Below are positions 3,067-5,480 of a stretch of DNA of 5,480 nt, one piece after another (within the stretch, counting starts at the first letter, position 1; each line of letters begins with the position of its first letter). The DNA is taken from positions 1-5,480 of the forward strand of contig CAJGCI010000129.1 in NCBI GenBank assembly GCA_904501855.1. Reading direction: 5' to 3'. The notes beneath the pieces were generated by a model that was not told the DNA's origin, searched no databases, and saw only the letters and a list, made by a program, of their open reading frames with translations. Position numbers and translations under genes: made by a program. This DNA comes from Oscillospiraceae bacterium (GTDB lineage Bacteria; Bacillota; Clostridia; Oscillospirales; Oscillospiraceae).

Positions 3067-5480
3067 ATGGAACAATTTACCGTTACAGGAATGAGCTGTG
3101 CCGCGTGCCAGGCCCGTGTGGAGAAAGCGGTCTCCGCGGTGGAGGGTGTCTCCTCCTGCAGCGTCAGTCTGCTGACCAACTCCATGGGCGTGGAAGGTAC
3201 GGCATCGCCGGGTGAGATCATCCGGGCCGTGGAAAACGCCGGGTACGGGGCTTCCGTCAAAGGCTCCTCCGAAGACGCACGGAAAGGCCTATCCGCAAGG
3301 ATTGCGGAGGAAGAAGCCGCTCTGGAAGATCATGAAACTCCGGTGCTGAAGCGCCGCCTTTTATGGTCCCTTGGTTTTCTGCTCGTACTGATGTACTTTT
3401 CCATGGGACATATGATGTTCGGATGGCCGCTGCCTGCATTCTTCCACGACAACCATGTGGCAATGGGGCTTCTGCAGCTTCTTCTGAGCGCCGTCATCAT
3501 GGTTATCAACCAAAAATTCTTTGTCAGCGGGTTTAAAAGCCTCTTTCACATGGCGCCCAACATGGATACTCTGATTGCACTGGGCTCCAGCGCGGCCTTT
3601 CTGTACAGCACCGTGGTGCTGTTCCTGATGACTTATGCACAGGTTCATAGTGGAACGGATGCCGCAAAGGTCTACATGGACGAGTTCTATTTTGAGTCCG
3701 CCGCCATGATCCTTACGCTGATCACCGTCGGAAAAATGCTGGAAGCCCACTCCAAGGGAAAGACTACCGACGCATTAAAGAGTCTGATGAAACTGGCGCC
3801 CAAGACCGCAACGGTGCTCCGCGACGGAAAGGAAGAAACGGTTCCCGTGGACAGTGTTCTCTCCGGCGACACCTTTGTGGTTCGCCCCGGAGAAAACATT
3901 CCCGTAGACGGCATCGTGCTGGAAGGAAACAGCGCCGTCAATGAATCTGCGCTCACCGGGGAGAGCATTCCGGTGGACAAGGCTCCGGGGGACGCCGTGT
4001 CCTCCGCCACGCTGAACCAGTCCGGTTTCCTGACCTGCCGTGCGACCCGGGTAGGAGAAGATACCTCTCTTGCCCAGATTATCCAGATGGTCAGCGATGC
4101 CGCCGCCACCAAAGCCCCGGTAGCCAGACTGGCCGACACCATCTCCGGGTATTTTGTTCCGGTGGTCATCGGGATAGCAATCGTTACGATCCTGGTGTGG
4201 CTTCTGGCCGGAAAAGAGATCGGATTTGCTCTGGCCCGCGGCATCTGCGTTCTGGTCGTCAGCTGTCCCTGCGCACTGGGACTTGCCACACCGGTGGCGA
4301 TCATGGTAGGCAACGGCATGGGAGCGAAAAACGGGATCCTGTTTAAAAACGCCGAGTCCATGCAGGAGGCAGGCAACTCCGAGATCGTGGTGCTGGACAA
4401 GACCGGGACCATCACCCGCGGCGAGCCCGCAGTGACGGATATCTTCCCCGCAGAGGGAATCGATGAAACGGATCTGATGGAGACCGCGTTCGCCCTGGAA
4501 GGAAAGAGCGAGCATCCCCTTGCCAGAGCCATCGTAAGGAAGGCGGAAGATCTGAATCTCGACCGCTATGATGTCGTGGATTTCCAGGCACTTCCCGGAA
4601 ACGGTCTTTCCGCCGTGCTGGATGACGAGACGCTTCTCGGCGGAAGCATGAAATACATCATGGGTCAGACTGCTGTTCCCGACGCCGCACTTAAAACGGC
4701 GGAAGAGTTGGCCGCACAGGGAAAGACGCCTCTTCTCTTTGTGCGGGAGAAGGCTTATATCGGCATCATTGCGGTGGCAGATGTAATGAAAGACGATAGC
4801 GCAGAGGCCATCAAGGAAATGAAAAACCTGGGGATCCATGTGGTCATGCTCACCGGAGACAATGAAAAGACCGCCCGGGCGATCGGTGCTCAGGCCGGTG
4901 TGGACGAAGTGATCGCCGATGTTCTGCCGGACGGGAAAGATGCAGTGATCCGCGCACTTCAGGAAAATGGAAAAGTGGCCATGGTGGGCGACGGCATCAA
5001 TGACGCACCGGCACTGACACGGGCAGACATCGGAATCGCCATCGGCGCCGGTACAGACGTTGCTATCGATGCTGCCGACATCGTCCTGATGAAAAGCCGC
5101 CTCTCCGACGTTGCCGCCGCCATCCGTCTCAGCCGCGCAACATACAAAAACATACTGGAAAACCTGTTTTGGGCGTTGATCTACAACTCCCTGCTGATCC
5201 CTCTGGCCGCTGGAGTTTTCGTAAAGTCACTGGGGCTGACGATGAATCCCATGCTCGGTGCAGCAGCCATGAGCCTTTCCAGTTTCTGTGTCGTATCCAA
5301 TGCCCTTCGTCTGAATCTCATGGACATCTACGACCCTAAGCATGACAAAAAGATCAAACAAAAAAAACGTTCTTCGGATCACTTGCAGCCCTGTGGTCCG
5401 GAGCGTACAATAAAGAATGAACCAAAGGAAGAGGATACTATGAAAAAGACATTGACTATTGAAGGAATGATGTGCCCGCA
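3067..5480 (+). CDS. copA: Cu(I)-exporting P1B-type ATPase CopA with a second, C-terminal HMA domain (3' end outside window)
   Basis: An uninterrupted frame runs from ATG 3067 to the window edge, 804 full codons. In order it shows: an N-terminal heavy-metal-associated domain with GMSCAAC (Cys11, Cys14); four membrane helices (about 99-117, 130-152, 166-191, 207-226); the actuator domain with TGES at 297-300; helices at about 362-382 and 386-413, the latter with the copper-channel CPC at 400-402; the phosphorylation motif DKTGT with Asp444; SEHP at 481-484 and PGNG at 510-513 for ATP binding; TGDN at 596-599; GDGINDAPAL at 641-650; and helices at about 700-719 and 729-749 with YN (706-707) and MSLSSFCVVSNALRL (735-749), the P1B-1 Cu(I) signature. 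It pumps Cu(I) from the cytoplasm across the membrane at the cost of ATP. After helix 8 a lysine- and glutamate-rich linker (about 758-791) leads without a stop into MKKTLTIEGMMCP, the start of a second metal-binding domain. It follows csoR and should be derepressed by copper. The linker DNA holds a possible frameshift signal and an internal start. Confidence 0.95.
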   Translation, partial: MEQFTVTGMSCAACQARVEKAVSAVEGVSSCSVSLLTNSMGVEGTASPGEIIRAVENAGYGASVKGSSEDARKGLSARIAEEEAALEDHETPVLKRRLLWSLGFLLVLMYFSMGHMMFGWPLPAFFHDNHVAMGLLQLLLSAVIMVINQKFFVSGFKSLFHMAPNMDTLIALGSSAAFLYSTVVLFLMTYAQVHSGTDAAKVYMDEFYFESAAMILTLITVGKMLEAHSKGKTTDALKSLMKLAPKTATVLRDGKEETVPVDSVLSGDTFVVRPGENIPVDGIVLEGNSAVNESALTGESIPVDKAPGDAVSSATLNQSGFLTCRATRVGEDTSLAQIIQMVSDAAATKAPVARLADTISGYFVPVVIGIAIVTILVWLLAGKEIGFALARGICVLVVSCPCALGLATPVAIMVGNGMGAKNGILFKNAESMQEAGNSEIVVLDKTGTITRGEPAVTDIFPAEGIDETDLMETAFALEGKSEHPLARAIVRKAEDLNLDRYDVVDFQALPGNGLSAVLDDETLLGGSMKYIMGQTAVPDAALKTAEELAAQGKTPLLFVREKAYIGIIAVADVMKDDSAEAIKEMKNLGIHVVMLTGDNEKTARAIGAQAGVDEVIADVLPDGKDAVIRALQENGKVAMVGDGINDAPALTRADIGIAIGAGTDVAIDAADIVLMKSRLSDVAAAIRLSRATYKNILENLFWALIYNSLLIPLAAGVFVKSLGLTMNPMLGAAAMSLSSFCVVSNALRLNLMDIYDPKHDKKIKQKKRSSDHLQPCGPERTIKNEPKEEDTMKKTLTIEGMMCP
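5361..5403 (+). promoter_or_regulatory. Candidate -1 frameshift signal in copA linker
   Basis: An A8 run (5360-5367) contains A_AAA_AAA in the X_XXY_YYZ phase relative to the copA frame (codons CAA AAA AAA CGT). After 4 nt, CTTCGGATCAC (5372-5382) can pair with GTGGTCCGGAG (5393-5403): 11 bp with two G-T wobbles and a 10-nt loop. The -1 frame reads 17 codons and stops at TGA 5418-5420. A slippery heptamer followed by a hairpin is the classic layout of programmed -1 frameshifting. The same bases read on the minus strand look like an intrinsic terminator, and chance cannot be excluded. Confidence 0.4.
5425..5480 (+). other. Internal ribosome binding site and in-frame start for a possible free CopZ-like chaperone (cut by window end)
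   Basis: AAGGAAGAGG (5425-5434) followed by ATACT and ATG (5440-5442) is a stronger initiation site than the one in front of copA itself. The ATG is in the copA frame, at residue 792, exactly where the C-terminal metal-binding domain begins (MKKTLTIEGMMCP, Cys at residue 803 of CopA). CopZ chaperones are free domains of this fold that hand Cu(I) to CopA. Initiation here would give such a protein, while ribosomes coming through would make it as part of the pump. The rest of the domain, including the second Cys, is outside the window. Confidence 0.45.

Noticed and set aside
2614..3075. Minus-strand frame opposite csoR (153 codons)
   Set aside because: It is a shadow of csoR with no ribosome binding site or domain.
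3687..4839. Long minus-strand open frames (281 and 354 codons) opposite copA
   Set aside because: They lie over the strongly conserved CopA coding sequence. Their translations show no domain and look like reverse-strand readings of a GC-rich gene.
1..5480. CRISPR arrays, tRNA or rRNA genes, insertion sequence ends, riboswitches
   Set aside because: No regularly spaced repeats, cloverleaf sequences, transposase motifs or known aptamer cores were seen by eye on either strand.

Overview
The window looks like chromosomal DNA from a fairly GC-rich member of the Clostridia, perhaps a gut Lachnospiraceae relative. That placement is inference. It rests on purine-rich Shine-Dalgarno sites, sigma-A-type promoter boxes, a non-ATG start on csoR, and a CsoR-controlled copper pump of the clostridial type. 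No rRNA, tRNA, insertion sequence, CRISPR array or phage gene was seen.

Layout from left to right. Bases 1-278 (+) hold the last 91 codons of a PAP2-family membrane phosphatase. A hairpin at 295-330 with A-rich and T-rich flanks serves as a shared terminator between this gene and the convergent pair that follows. On the minus strand, an AlkD-type DNA alkylation repair protein (2497 to 1751) is followed by a four-carbon acid sugar kinase of the DUF1537 family (1797 to 343). The two overlap by 47 bp and probably form one operon read from a TATAAT box at 2530-2525. A divergent control region (about 2498-2682) separates them from a plus-strand copper operon. That operon has a near-consensus promoter (TTGAAA, 17 bp, TATAAT) with a 17-bp CsoR operator filling its spacer, then csoR (2683-3018), then copA (3067 to beyond the window end).

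How the copper genes work together: CsoR with its Cys-His-Cys copper site represses its own promoter, which also drives copA. When Cu(I) rises, CsoR lets go and the CopA P1B-type ATPase is made and exports copper. The operator position, the CsoR ligands and the CopA motifs agree with each other.

The most interesting part is the last 130 bases. CopA does not stop after its eighth membrane helix. It stays open through a charged linker into a second heavy-metal-associated domain that is cut by the window edge. The linker DNA carries an in-phase A_AAA_AAA heptamer followed after 4 nt by an 11-bp hairpin, and the -1 frame reaches a TGA at 5418-5420. Five bases beyond that TGA begins a strong ribosome binding site, followed by an in-frame ATG at 5440 exactly at the start of the second metal-binding domain. 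The arrangement could yield three products from one gene: pump with fused chaperone domain, pump without it, and a free CopZ-like chaperone. This is a hypothesis from sequence only. A plain fusion protein, with the hairpin acting as an antisense terminator or doing nothing, is the main rival.
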